A stretch of DNA of 64,000 nucleotides. It comes from Sphingosinicella sp. LHD-64. Its GTDB lineage: Bacteria > Pseudomonadota > Alphaproteobacteria > Sphingomonadales > Sphingomonadaceae. Below are positions 9,837 to 18,118 of the stretch, piece by piece; positions within the stretch are counted from its first letter, which is position 1, and each line of letters opens with the position of its first letter. The notes beneath the pieces are model-generated. The model did no database searches, was not told the DNA's origin, and saw only the letters and a list, made by a program, of their open reading frames with translations. The DNA lies in assembly GCF_031157375.1 (NCBI RefSeq), contig NZ_JAVIFV010000003.1, forward strand, positions 942,001 to 1,006,000, in the 5' to 3' direction. Made by a program: the position numbers and the translations under genes.

Positions 9837-10142
9837 CTACGCGGCGCGCGGAGGCGGCGGATCGGGGGCAATCGAAGTCGTTTCCAAGGCATGCGTCAGC
9901 CCCCAGAAGGAGGTCGACATTTCGGCCATGGCATGGTCGCCGGACGGGGCGCTGGACGGAGCGGCGGTGCAGAGCGTGTGGCAGACGATGGCGCAGCTAT
10001 CGACGTTCGGGTGGTCGCACCGCGAATGATCGGCGGTCGGACAGGCCGTCGCGCACGCAAGCGCTTCCGTGAACGCGCCGAACGCGAACAGCAGCGTCAG
10101 CGTGCCCAGGAGCGCCAGCCAGGTTCGGTGGAAAGCGGCCAT
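9837..10142 (-). CDS. exported Cys/His-rich protein next to the arsenic operon
   Basis: A 101-residue protein. Residues 1-29 form a signal peptide (hydrophobic LLGTLTLLFAFGAF, then TEALA). The mature part begins CATACPTADHSRCDHPNVDS and continues CAIVCHTLC, giving cysteines at 30, 34, 42, 50, 54 and 58 with His 39, 44 and 55. A Pro-rich end (DPPPPRAA) follows. Proteins of this general kind sit in bacterial metal-resistance loci and lack a named function. It is divergent from arsR with a 140-base shared control region that holds two palindromes, so joint control by ArsR is possible. A role in periplasmic metal or metalloid binding is inference. Confidence 0.7.
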   Translation of the reverse strand: MAAFHRTWLALLGTLTLLFAFGAFTEALACATACPTADHSRCDHPNVDSCAIVCHTLCTAAPSSAPSGDHAMAEMSTSFWGLTHALETTSIAPDPPPPRAA

Positions 10143-10204
10143 CCGGGGACTTTAAGCCCGTCCAACGGGAATTGCTATCGGCCGACATCGGCAGCCAACG
10201 TCAT

Positions 10205-10271
10205 TTCGATAGTTTTCGAATTTATATTGACTTCATCGCGAGATCGTGTCATTTCAATATACGTCGAAATG
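10205..10271. promoter_or_regulatory. ars control region: two ArsR-like palindromes and a -35 box
   Basis: TTCGATAGTTTTCGAA (10205-10220) has perfect TTCGA/TCGAA arms, and CATTTC...GAAATG spans 10250-10271. A TTGACT -35-like box lies at 10227-10232 between them. ArsR repressors bind such AT-rich inverted repeats over the promoter. The region serves arsR rightward and possibly the Cys-rich pair leftward. Confidence 0.55.
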
Positions 10272-10282
10272 AGGAAGTCCCA

Positions 10283-10369
10283 ATGTGGATTCGACCGATT
10301 CCGAGGCTGCTGACCCGCCCCGAAGTCCCGTGGTGCGCGGCAGCCATCCGCTGGGGCCGGCTGCGCTGA
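10283..10369 (+). CDS. possible 28-residue leader peptide upstream of arsR
   Basis: The ATG at 10283 is preceded at 5 bases by a strong ribosome site (GAGGAAG). The frame runs 28 codons (MWIRPIPRLLTRPEVPWC...) and stops at TGA 10367-10369, where TGATG overlaps the likely arsR ATG. This would couple arsR translation to the leader. The alternative is that the same ribosome site serves a GTG at 10285, which opens a longer ArsR with 28 more residues. The sequence alone cannot decide. Confidence 0.35.
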   Translation: MWIRPIPRLLTRPEVPWCAAAIRWGRLR

Positions 10370-10722
10370 TGGATGGCGTGGGCGCCGTCGCCGCGCTTGG
10401 GGCGCTGGCGCAGGAGCACCGGCTGGCCTTGTTCCGCCTGCTCGTCCAGGCGGGGCCGGACGGGATGGCGGCCGGCGCGATCGCCGAAGCGCTCGGCGTG
10501 CCCAATTCGTCGCTGTCCTTCCATCTGGCGCAGCTCAGCCGGGCCGGCCTCATCAGCCAGGAGCGGCAGCACCGCTCGCTGATCTACCGCGCCGACTATC
10601 CGGCGATGAACGCCCTCGTCGGCTATCTCCTCGAAAATTGCTGCGGCGGAGCCGGCTGCATGCCCGAGGCGGCGTGCGGGCCGGCCGATGCCGCCCTCTC
10701 CAGGCAAAGGAAATCCGCATGA
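10369..10722 (+). CDS. arsR: ArsR-family repressor
   Basis: A 117-residue winged-helix repressor. ALAQEHRLALFRLLVQAG is the usual first helix, and AIAEALGVPNSSLSFHLAQL followed by SRAGLISQERQHRSLIYR is the recognition helix and wing. Cysteines near the C-terminus (ENCCGGAGCMPEAACG) offer As(III) thiol ligands, as in type-2 ArsR proteins where the site lies outside helix 3. The ATG at 10369 matches the normal N-terminus; a GTG at 10285 would add 28 unusual residues. It starts the arsR-arsI-arsC-aqpS operon and overlaps arsI by four bases (ATGA). Confidence 0.88.
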   Translation: MDGVGAVAALGALAQEHRLALFRLLVQAGPDGMAAGAIAEALGVPNSSLSFHLAQLSRAGLISQERQHRSLIYRADYPAMNALVGYLLENCCGGAGCMPEAACGPADAALSRQRKSA

Positions 10723-11195
10723 AGCGCCTGCACGTCCATGTCGGCGTCGAGACTCTCGACACGTCGGTCGCCTTCTATTCGACCCTGTTCGGCGCGCCGC
10801 CGAGCGTCCTCAGATCCGATTACGCCAAATGGATGATCGAGGATCCGCGGGTGAACTTCGCCATTTCCAGCGGCAATCATGCCGCGAACGGGGTCGAGCA
10901 TCTCGGCATCCAGGTCGAGGACGCGGACGAGCTCGTCGAGGTCTACGGGCGCCTCAAGGCCGCCGACCGGCCCGTGCTGGAGGAAGGCGCGACCACCTGC
11001 TGCTACGCCAGGTCCGACAAGAGCTGGATCGCCGATCCCGACGGCGTGGTCTGGGAAACCTTCCTCACCCATGGCGCGGCGACCGTCTATGGCGACGGCC
11101 CCGCGCTGGGCGCCCTCTCCCAAAGCGCCGCGGAGAGCCAATGCTGCGCCCCGGCGATGCCGGCCGCGCCGACCCCGGTCGCTTGCTGCCGTTAG
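10719..11195 (+). CDS. arsI: ArsI-type C-As lyase (CadI-like glyoxalase fold)
   Basis: A 158-residue vicinal-oxygen-chelate protein of the ArsI/CadI group. The N-terminus MKRLHVHVGVETLDTSVAFY gives the metal His, HLGIQVEDADEL the second, and DPDGVVWETF the Glu. The paired Cys94-Cys95 in TTCCYARSDKSW are the As(III)-binding cysteines that define ArsI, the Fe(II) dioxygenase that cleaves the C-As bond of trivalent methylarsenicals and aromatic arsenicals. The C-terminal tail has further Cys (QCCAPAMPA, VACCR) typical of this family. It overlaps arsR and is 4 bases before arsC. Arsenic neighbours support ArsI over CadI. Confidence 0.9.
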   Translation: MKRLHVHVGVETLDTSVAFYSTLFGAPPSVLRSDYAKWMIEDPRVNFAISSGNHAANGVEHLGIQVEDADELVEVYGRLKAADRPVLEEGATTCCYARSDKSWIADPDGVVWETFLTHGAATVYGDGPALGALSQSAAESQCCAPAMPAAPTPVACCR

Positions 11196-11199
11196 CCCG

Positions 11200-11715
11200 A
11201 TGGCCGGACCGAGCTACAAGGTCCTGTTCCTCTGCACGGGCAATTCCGCGCGGTCGATCCTGGCGGAAGCGCTGCTCAACCGCGACGGCGCCGGCCGCTT
11301 CCGCGCCTGGTCGGCGGGCAGCTTCCCCAAGCGCGCGGTGCATCCGGCCGCGCTCGGCTTGCTGCGCGACCTCGACCTTTCGACCGACGGCCTGCGCTCG
11401 AAATCCTGGGACGAATTCACCGGGCCGGACGCACCCGAGTTCGATTTCATCTTCACGGTCTGCGACAATGCCGCCGGCGAGACCTGTCCGGTCTGGCCCG
11501 GCCACCCGATGACCGCGCATTGGGGGATCGAGGATCCGGCGGCGGTGGAGGGTCCGGGGCAGCGCGAGGCGTTCGAGCAGGCGCTGAACTCTCTCGGGAA
11601 CCGCATCGCGCTGTTCCTCGCGCTGCCGATCGAGAGCATCGACCGGATGAGCCTGCACCACAAGCTCGGCGAAATCGGGAGGATCGAGGGCAGCACCACG
11701 AAGTCCGATGTCTGA
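11200..11715 (+). CDS. arsC: arsenate reductase ArsC, LMW-phosphatase type
   Basis: A 171-residue enzyme of the thioredoxin- or glutaredoxin-coupled ArsC class built on the low-molecular-weight tyrosine phosphatase fold. The P-loop is at 11-18 (LCTGNSARS, nucleophile Cys12, Arg18). FTVCDNAAGETCPVWPGHP supplies further cysteines, and HWGIEDPAA carries the conserved Asp-Pro. It reduces arsenate to arsenite in the cytosol. It overlaps aqpS by eight bases, so the arsenite formed can leave by the channel encoded next. Confidence 0.93.
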   Translation: MAGPSYKVLFLCTGNSARSILAEALLNRDGAGRFRAWSAGSFPKRAVHPAALGLLRDLDLSTDGLRSKSWDEFTGPDAPEFDFIFTVCDNAAGETCPVWPGHPMTAHWGIEDPAAVEGPGQREAFEQALNSLGNRIALFLALPIESIDRMSLHHKLGEIGRIEGSTTKSDV

Positions 11716-12376
11716 ACGCGCGCCGCTGCCGCGACGGCTCGCGGCGGAGGCGGTCGGCGCCTTCTTCCTGTTCGCCACCGTCATCGGCTCGGGCATCATG
11801 GCCGAACGGCTCGCCGGCGGGAATGTCGCGCTGGCCCTGCTCGGCAACACGCTCGCCACGGGGGCGATCCTGTTCGTGCTGATCGCGCTGCTCGGGCCGG
11901 TCTCGGGCGCGCATATGAATCCGGCCGTCACCCTCGTGGTGGCGCTGCGCCGCGACCTGCGCTGGCGCGAGGCCACGGCCTATATGCTTGCGCAGCTTGC
12001 GTTCGGCCTTTTCGGCGTTTGGGCGACGCACGCCATGTTCGACCTGCCCATCCTCCAACTCTCCGAGACGTCACGCGACGCACCCGGCCAATGGCTGGGA
12101 GAGCTGATCGCGACGTTTGGCCTCGTCCTGGTCATTCTCGGCATGGTGCGCCAGCGGGTCGAGTGGGTGCCGGCGAGCGTCGCGCTCTACATTTCCGCGG
12201 CCTACTGGTTCACCTCCTCGACCAGCTTCGCGAATCCGGCGATCACCTTCGCCCGATCCCTGTCCAACAGCTTTGCCGGCATTGCGCCGGACAGCGTGCC
12301 GGCCTTCGTCGCGGCGCAGCTGGCGGGGGCCGTTGCGGCGATCCCCGTGGCACGGCTGTTGTTCGGCGAGACGTGA
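11708..12376 (+). CDS. aqpS: MIP-family channel, AqpS-like arsenite channel
   Basis: A 222-residue aquaglyceroporin-type channel with six membrane segments and the two half-helix signatures GAHMNPAVT (NPA at 71-73) and FANPAIT (NPA at 176-178). In rhizobia and sphingomonads an aqpS gene replaces arsB in ars operons and lets arsenite flow out of the cell. Its position as the last gene behind arsC, with no ArsB or Acr3 pump in the window, fits that role. Start ATG at 11708 overlaps arsC. Confidence 0.9.
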   Translation: MSERAPLPRRLAAEAVGAFFLFATVIGSGIMAERLAGGNVALALLGNTLATGAILFVLIALLGPVSGAHMNPAVTLVVALRRDLRWREATAYMLAQLAFGLFGVWATHAMFDLPILQLSETSRDAPGQWLGELIATFGLVLVILGMVRQRVEWVPASVALYISAAYWFTSSTSFANPAITFARSLSNSFAGIAPDSVPAFVAAQLAGAVAAIPVARLLFGET

Positions 12377-12392
12377 GCCAGGCCGCTGTCGA

Positions 12393-12833
12393 TCACCAAA
12401 GGAACGGGATCAGCCTGCCGCGCACCCGGCGCGCATAATCGGCATAGCCGGGGAGCTCGGCCTGCAGCAGCCGGTCCTCCCAGGCGGTGCGCAGCACGAG
12501 CAGGGCAGCGGCGATGGCGGCGGGGACCAGCGCCCAGAGCGAGCCGAGCGCGAGTGCCATGCCGAAGAACAGGAGCAATGCGGCGACGTAGCCGGGATGG
12601 CGGACCAGCCGGTAGGGACCGGTGTCGACGACATGGTGGTGGCGCTCCGACTGGATGCGGACGCCGGGCTCGAAGAAGGGATTCACTGCCTGCGCCCAGG
12701 CCGTCACCGCGATGCCGGCGAGCATCGCCGCATAGCCCAGCGCCACGAGCCAGCCCGGCACTGTCGACCAGTGGACGGGGCCGGCGTCGAGCGCGCCGAC
12801 CGGCAGGATCGCCACCAGGGCGGGCAGCAGCAC
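12393..12833 (-). CDS. isoprenylcysteine carboxylmethyltransferase-family membrane protein
   Basis: A 146-residue membrane protein with three to four hydrophobic segments and the ICMT/PEMT signature near the C-terminus: TGPYRLVRHPGYVAALLLFFG (SAM-binding RHPxY) and a final YADYARRVRGRLIPFLW with E/Y positions typical of the family. The start shown is GTG. Relatives often carry one more N-terminal helix, so this one may be short. It ends 16 bases from the convergent aqpS stop. Such enzymes methylate lipids or small molecules; the substrate is unknown. Confidence 0.78.
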   Translation of the reverse strand: MLLPALVAILPVGALDAGPVHWSTVPGWLVALGYAAMLAGIAVTAWAQAVNPFFEPGVRIQSERHHHVVDTGPYRLVRHPGYVAALLLFFGMALALGSLWALVPAAIAAALLVLRTAWEDRLLQAELPGYADYARRVRGRLIPFLW

Positions 12834-12900
12834 CCGCGATCTGCCATTGTTCCGCGCGCGGTCCGGCGGTGCTTGATCGCGGTGGCAGTCCGTGCGAGCT

Positions 12901-12914
12901 TGGTAGCGCTACCA
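12901..12914. promoter_or_regulatory. LacI-type palindrome before the GH115 gene
   Basis: TGGTAGCGCTACCA is a perfect 14-bp palindrome with the central CG typical of LacI-family operators, 20 bases before the GH115 ATG. Similar sites control xylose genes in Caulobacter. No LacI-type regulator lies in the window. Confidence 0.6.
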
Positions 12915-12933
12915 TAATCCCGGGAGAGGGCGG

Positions 12934-15542
12934 ATGAGATTGGCGCTCGCGATGTGCGCGGTGCTGGCTGCGATGCTGTTCGGGCCTGCCGCTTATGCCT
13001 GCGAGGGAGCGGTCGCGGTCTGTGCGGAGAACGGGAACGGTCGATTTGCGCTGATCGAGAACGGCCGGCCGGCGGCGCTGCTGATCGAGGCGGATGCCGA
13101 TCCGGCGGTGCGGCATGCCGGCGACAGCTTCGCGCGCGACCTCGAGCGGGTCGGCGGGCAGGCGCCGCGAAGGCTCCGGAGCCTCGAGGCGGCACGCGGG
13201 CATTTGATCGTCGTCGGCACGCCCGGCCAGAGCGCGGCCATCGACGCGCTGGTGCGCAGCGGGCGGATCCGGGCCGACGACCTTGCCGGCGAATGGGAGG
13301 CGTTCCGGCAGGTCGTCGTCGAGCGGCCGTTTCCCAATGTGCCGCGCGCGCTGGTGATCGTCGGCGCCGACCGGCGCGGCGCGGTGTTCGGCATGTACGA
13401 CCTGTCGGAGAAGATCGGCGTGTCGCCCTGGCACTGGTTCGCGGACGTGCCGGTGCGGCGGCAGGCCAACCTGTTCCTGACCGCCGGCGCGCGGCGCGAC
13501 CAGCCGCGGGTGCGCTACCGCGGCTTCTTCATCAACGACGAGGAGCCGGCCTTCGGCGGCTGGGCGCGGCGGCGGTTCGGCGGGATCAACGCGCGGATGT
13601 ACGCGCACGTCTTCGAGCTGCTGCTGCGGCTCAAGGGCAATTATCTCTGGCCGGCGATGTGGGAGCCCAAGGCGTTCAACGACGACGACCCCCGGAACAT
13701 GGTGCTGGCCGATGCGATGGGGGTGGTGATGGGCACCTCGCACCATGAGCCGATGATGCGCGCCCACAACGAATGGCGGCGCGACACCGGCGGGGGCGTC
13801 ACCGGCGGGCCGTGGAACTATGCGACCAATGCCGGGAACTTGCGGACCTTCTGGCGCGGCGGGATCGAACGGATGATGTCGCGCGGCGATGGGCGGCCCT
13901 ACGAGAGCCTGGTCACGCTCGGCATGCGCGGCGACGGCGACGAGGCGATGGCGGAGGGGACCGCGATCCCGCTGCTCGAATCGGTCGTCGCCGACCAGCG
14001 GCGGATCATCGCGGAGGTGACCGGCCGGCCGGCGAATGCGACGCCCCAGGTCTGGGCGCTCTACAAGGAGGTGCAGGACTATTTCGACCAGGGGATGACC
14101 GTGCCCGACGACGTCATCCTGCTCTTCGCCGACGACAATTGGGGGCAGATACGCCGGCTCCCCGCGGCCGGGCCGGGCCGGAGCGGCGGCTACGGGGTCT
14201 ATTACCATTTCGACTATGTCGGAGGCCCGCGGAACTACAAATGGCTGAACACCAACCAGATCGAGAAGACCTGGCAGCAGATGGACCTTGCCTACCAGCG
14301 CGGGGCGCGGGCGCTCTGGATCGTCAATGTCGGCGACATCAAGCCGATGGAATTCCCGTTGAGCTTCTTCATGCGCCAGGCCTGGGATCCCGAGGCCATG
14401 ACGCTGGAGGCGATGACCCGCTTCCCCGCCGAATGGGCGGGGGCGACCTTCGGGGCGGCGCATGGCGAGGCGATCGGTGCGCTTCTCACCCGCTACAGCC
14501 AATATGCGGCGCGGCGGAAGCCGGAGCTGATCGACGCGGAGAGCTTCCCGCTCGGGGGCGGCACGGGCGCGGTGCTCGACGGCGGCGAGTTCGGCGCGAT
14601 GATCGCCGAATGGGACGCGCTCGAGGCCGCAATGGAGCGGGTGAAGGCGGACGTGTCCGCCGACCAGCAGGCCGCCTATGTCCAGCTGGTCGAGCATCCG
14701 ATCCGCGCGCTCGCCAACCTCTACCGGCTCTATTACGCGGTCGCCTGGAACCGGCGGCTGGCGGCGGCGGACGACCCGCGCGCCAACCATTTCGCCGGCC
14801 AGGCCGAGGCCGCGTTCCGGCGCGATGCGGCGCTCACCGCGGCCTATCACGCGCTGAACGGCGGGCGGTGGGACGGGATGATGTCGCAGACCCATATCGG
14901 CTATACGAGCTGGCAGCAGCCCGAGACGCAGGTGATGCCCGAGGTGCGGCGGGTCGCCGCGCACGGGGCGGTGCGGCCGATCGTCTTCCGGACCGCGGGC
15001 GCAGGGCCGGCAACCGACGCGGACGTGATCGCGATCGAGGCGCCGCATTTCTCCCGCGCGGTCGACGGACGCGGCCTCACCTGGCGGGTCATTCCCCATC
15101 TCGGCCGCACTTTGGGCGCCGTCGCCGCCTTTCCGCAGGGTCGTCCGGCGACGACCGGGCGGGACGGCGTGCGCCTGGACTATGAGGTGGCGATCCGCCG
15201 GGCGGGCGACCTCGCGGTGCAGCTCTATCTGGCGCCGACGCTCGACGTCGACGGCGGAGGCAGCCTCGACATCGGCGTGTCGATCGACGACGGGCCGATG
15301 CAGGTGCTGACCGACCGGCGGTCGACTCGCCGACCGCGGCCACCCGGCAGGCGCAACGCGACTGGAACCGCGCGGTCACGGACAATGTCCGGATCCTGGA
15401 GGCGCGCTTTCCCGGAGTCGCGGCGGGGCGGCACGTCGTGCGGGTCTGGCGGCTGGACGACAATGTCCTGCTCCAGAAGCTCGTCGTGACCAATGGCGCG
15501 CTTGCGCCCTCCTATCTCGGACCGCCGGCGGCCCGGCGCTAG
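12934..15542 (+). CDS. GH115 alpha-glucuronidase, frameshift near C-terminus
   Basis: A secreted or periplasmic glycoside hydrolase of family GH115, which removes (4-O-methyl)glucuronic acid from glucuronoxylan. The signal peptide covers about residues 1-22, and the ATG follows gggagaggg. Family blocks are YRGFFINDEEPAFGGW, LKGNYLWPAMWEPKAFNDDD, GTSHHEPMMRAHNEW, TLGMRGDGDEAM and FADDNWGQIRRLP, all in the catalytic core. The in-frame stop is at 15489, but from about 15325 the expected C-terminal domain is read in the next frame: TAATRQAQRDWNRAV, VVRVWRLDDNVLLQKLV and LAPSYLGPPAARR, stopping at 15542. One base is missing or two are extra near 15318. This is either a real lesion or a sequence error. 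The catalytic part is intact. Confidence 0.85.
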
Positions 15543-15597
15543 CCGGCGAGGGCGCAGGCCCTTGCGGACCCGGCCCCGGGCCTGCCAGAGAGGGGCG

Positions 15598-16443
15598 ATG
15601 TCGGTCTGGATCACCCGCTCCGCGCCGGACAATCTCGCGACCGCGCGGCGGCTGCGGGCGGTCGGCGTGCGGCCGCTGCTCGTTCCGGTGATCGAGACCC
15701 GTCCGCTGCCGCAGCGGCCGGTTACGTTTCGCCCGGCGGCGATCACGTTCAGCAGCGTGCATGCCGTGCGCCATTACGATCTTCGGGACGAACTGCTGGA
15801 CGTTCCGGTCTTCGTCCGCAGCGAGGAGATCGCCAACGCGGCGCGGCACGCGGGCTATCTCGCCATCACCTCGACCGCCGGCGACGAGCCGATGCTGCAC
15901 GAGCTGCTGGCGCGCGCCGTTCCCGCGCACGGGCAACTGCTCCATGTCTGCGCGGAACGGACGTCCGGGATGTTGGAGGCGGCGCTGCGCAAGCATGGCA
16001 CGCAGGTCGCGCGATGCTGCGTCTACCGGCCGGTCGCGGTCGAGTCCGACGGGCTGTCGCGGCTGGTCGACCGGCTGTCGGGCGTCAACGCGATCGTGCT
16101 CCATTCGAGCATCGGCCATGCCGTCGTGCGCGAAGCGATCGCGGCCGCCGGCTGGCGCGGGCCGATCTGGTGCATTTCGCCGCAAAGCGCCGGGCCGTTC
16201 CGGGATCTCGCCGGCGTCGCGCCGGCCGTCGCCACGGCACCGACCGAACATGCGCTCATCGAGCTGATCCGCCGGCAGACCGGCGGGCGGAACGGGCCCG
16301 GGCCGGACAGACGAGGCGACGATCTCAACCGGCTCGCGCAGAGCCGCCGGAAGACGCCAGTCGGCTGGCTGGAACGTGCGTTCGCCAGGCCGCGCCGGCC
16401 GCGCCCGCCCGCCAATGATCGCGGCGATCCTCCGGCGGACTAG
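15598..16443 (+). CDS. uroporphyrinogen-III synthase-like protein (HemD family)
   Basis: A 281-residue protein with the two-domain HemD pattern: WITRSAPDNLATARRLRAVGV at the N-terminus, FSSVHAVRHY (matching the FTSxNAVR motif), a second domain with LLHVCAERTSGML, and VLHSSIGHAVVREAI near the end. HemD closes hydroxymethylbilane into uroporphyrinogen III in haem synthesis. The last 50 residues are Arg/Pro-rich and extra to the fold. It is not next to hemC, and conservation looks loose, so it may be a paralogue rather than the main synthase. The start at 15598 has an aggggcg ribosome site. Confidence 0.7.
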   Translation: MSVWITRSAPDNLATARRLRAVGVRPLLVPVIETRPLPQRPVTFRPAAITFSSVHAVRHYDLRDELLDVPVFVRSEEIANAARHAGYLAITSTAGDEPMLHELLARAVPAHGQLLHVCAERTSGMLEAALRKHGTQVARCCVYRPVAVESDGLSRLVDRLSGVNAIVLHSSIGHAVVREAIAAAGWRGPIWCISPQSAGPFRDLAGVAPAVATAPTEHALIELIRRQTGGRNGPGPDRRGDDLNRLAQSRRKTPVGWLERAFARPRRPRPPANDRGDPPAD

Positions 16444-16562
16444 CGACTCGACACCGCCCCTGAAGGCGCGCGCATCGATGGTCACCGGCATTCGCTTCTG
16501 CTGGCTTGCGCAATCTGGTAGGATCGCCCCTCGATAGAGACCCACGCGAACGGAGGCGCGGC

Positions 16563-17642
16563 ATGCCGCGTTCCCTGGTGCTGTTCGTTTCCGCGCTGCT
16601 GCTGTCGCTTGCCGCCAACTGCTCGCATCACGGCCAGACGCCGGCCTCGCGCATCTATTATACCGGCGCGGCGAGCGACCATTTCAACGGCGAGACCTTC
16701 TTCAACCCGGACGGCGAGCAGGGCAGCGGCGGGGCGCAGCGGGCCAGCCGTGCGCATTTCATGGCGATCGCGACCGGCAAGGCCGGCCATCACAACTGGT
16801 CCCGCGCCGTGCCGGTCCGCGCGTCGGTGCCGCCGCGGCGGATCGAGGGCGACCGGATGCTGGTGACCTGGATCGGCCATGCCACCGCCCTGGTCCAGAC
16901 CCAGGGGCTCAACATCCTGCTCGACCCGGTCTGGGCGCACCGCGATTCGCCGGTACAGTTCGCCGGGCCGCGCCGGGTGCGCGCGCCGGGCGTGCGGATC
17001 GAGGACCTGCCGCCGATCGACCTCGTCCTGATCAGCCACAATCATTACGATCATCTCGACATCGGCGCGCTCCGCCATCTGGCGGCGCGCGACCGGCCGA
17101 TGATCGTCGCCGGGCTCGGCAACGACGCGCTGCTCGCCCGGCACGGGCTCCAGGTGACGGCGCGCGACTGGGGCGAACGGGTGACACTCCGGCCTGGCGT
17201 CGACATCATCCTGGAGCGCGCGCATCACTGGAGCGCGCACTGGACCGACGACCATGACCGCGCGCTGTGGGCCGGCTTCACCGTGACCCTGCCGGGCGGC
17301 AACCTCTACTTCGCCGGCGACACCGGCCCCGGCGACATGCGCTGGCCTGCCGAGGCGGCGCGCTCCGGCCCGGTGCGCCTAGCGGTGCTGCCGATCGGCC
17401 CCTATCAGGTGAACAACCCGTCGACCGGCAGCCATATCGGACCGGACGAGGCGGTCGCCGCGTTCCGCCAGCTCGGCGCCGCCTACGCGCTCGGCGTTCA
17501 CTGGGGCACGTTCGAGCTCACCGACGAGCCGATCGACGGGCCGCCGACCCGGCTGCGGGAGGAGCTGCGCCGGCTCGGCCTCGACCCCGGACGGTTCCGC
17601 ACCGTCGAGGCGGGGGAATCCTGGGAGATTCCGCGGATGTGA
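16563..17642 (+). CDS. MBL-fold metallohydrolase (NAPE-PLD/UlaG-like)
   Basis: A 359-residue exported metallo-beta-lactamase-fold hydrolase. The N-terminus is a signal sequence (LVLFVSALLLSLAANC; the Cys might be lipidated but the residue before it is Asn, unusual for a lipobox). Metal site: SHNHYDHLD (HxHxDH), then HHWSAHW, FAGDTGPGDM and GVHWGTFELTDEP. TWIGHATALVQTQGLNILLD places it with the NAPE-phospholipase D-like group, which cleaves phospholipid headgroups or related phosphodiesters. The ATG at 16563 follows ggaggcg. No operon partner is evident. Confidence 0.85.
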   Translation: MPRSLVLFVSALLLSLAANCSHHGQTPASRIYYTGAASDHFNGETFFNPDGEQGSGGAQRASRAHFMAIATGKAGHHNWSRAVPVRASVPPRRIEGDRMLVTWIGHATALVQTQGLNILLDPVWAHRDSPVQFAGPRRVRAPGVRIEDLPPIDLVLISHNHYDHLDIGALRHLAARDRPMIVAGLGNDALLARHGLQVTARDWGERVTLRPGVDIILERAHHWSAHWTDDHDRALWAGFTVTLPGGNLYFAGDTGPGDMRWPAEAARSGPVRLAVLPIGPYQVNNPSTGSHIGPDEAVAAFRQLGAAYALGVHWGTFELTDEPIDGPPTRLREELRRLGLDPGRFRTVEAGESWEIPRM

Positions 17643-17718
17643 CGCGCGGGGAACCGTCGGCGCGGATCGTCGTTCTGGGCCACCGGAACGGGTTCGAAAC
17701 AAGCGAGGGAGACCGGTC

Positions 17719-18108
17719 ATGCATATCCTGCCTGCAGCCCTGATGTCGCTCACCGTCGCGGCGCTGGTGGTGCCGAGCGTCGCCGAGGCGCAAAGGCGCT
17801 GGCGGACCGTCGGCTACATGACCGTGAGCCGCGGATCGGACCGCGACACGATCCGGCTGCGCGGCAATGCCCGCGACCGGCAGATCCGGGTGTGCGCGAT
17901 CAACCGGGCAATCAACTTCACCCGGCTCTCCGTGCGGTTCGAGAATGGCGGCCGCCAGGAGCTGCCGGTCCGGCGGGTACTGAATGCCGGCACCTGCACG
18001 CCGGCACAGGACCTGCGCGGGCAGCGGCGCAACATCGCCGCGGTCGACATGACCTATTCGCGCTTCGCGCGCGGCACGCTGCCGTTGATCCGGGTGCAGG
18101 CGCGCTAG
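17719..18108 (+). CDS. secreted protein of unknown function
   Basis: A 129-residue exported protein with a signal peptide of about 24 residues (HILPAALMSLTVAALVVPSVAEAQ). The mature part is rich in Arg and beta-strand-like (RDTIRLRGNARDRQIRVCAI, LSVRFENGGRQELPVRRVLN), with two cysteines that could pair. The pattern resembles small periplasmic proteins of the DUF2541 kind, but that match is weak. A ribosome site (gcgagggagacc) precedes the ATG. It converges with the next gene with 10 bases between stops. Confidence 0.65.
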   Translation: MHILPAALMSLTVAALVVPSVAEAQRRWRTVGYMTVSRGSDRDTIRLRGNARDRQIRVCAINRAINFTRLSVRFENGGRQELPVRRVLNAGTCTPAQDLRGQRRNIAAVDMTYSRFARGTLPLIRVQAR

Positions 18109-18118
18109 GAGAAGCCGG

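Noticed and set aside
12202-15099. 965-codon open frame on the minus strand opposite GH115
   Set aside because: It is a shadow of high-GC codon use; its product is Arg/Pro/His-rich with no domain, and it covers a well-supported GH115 and the convergent methyltransferase gene.
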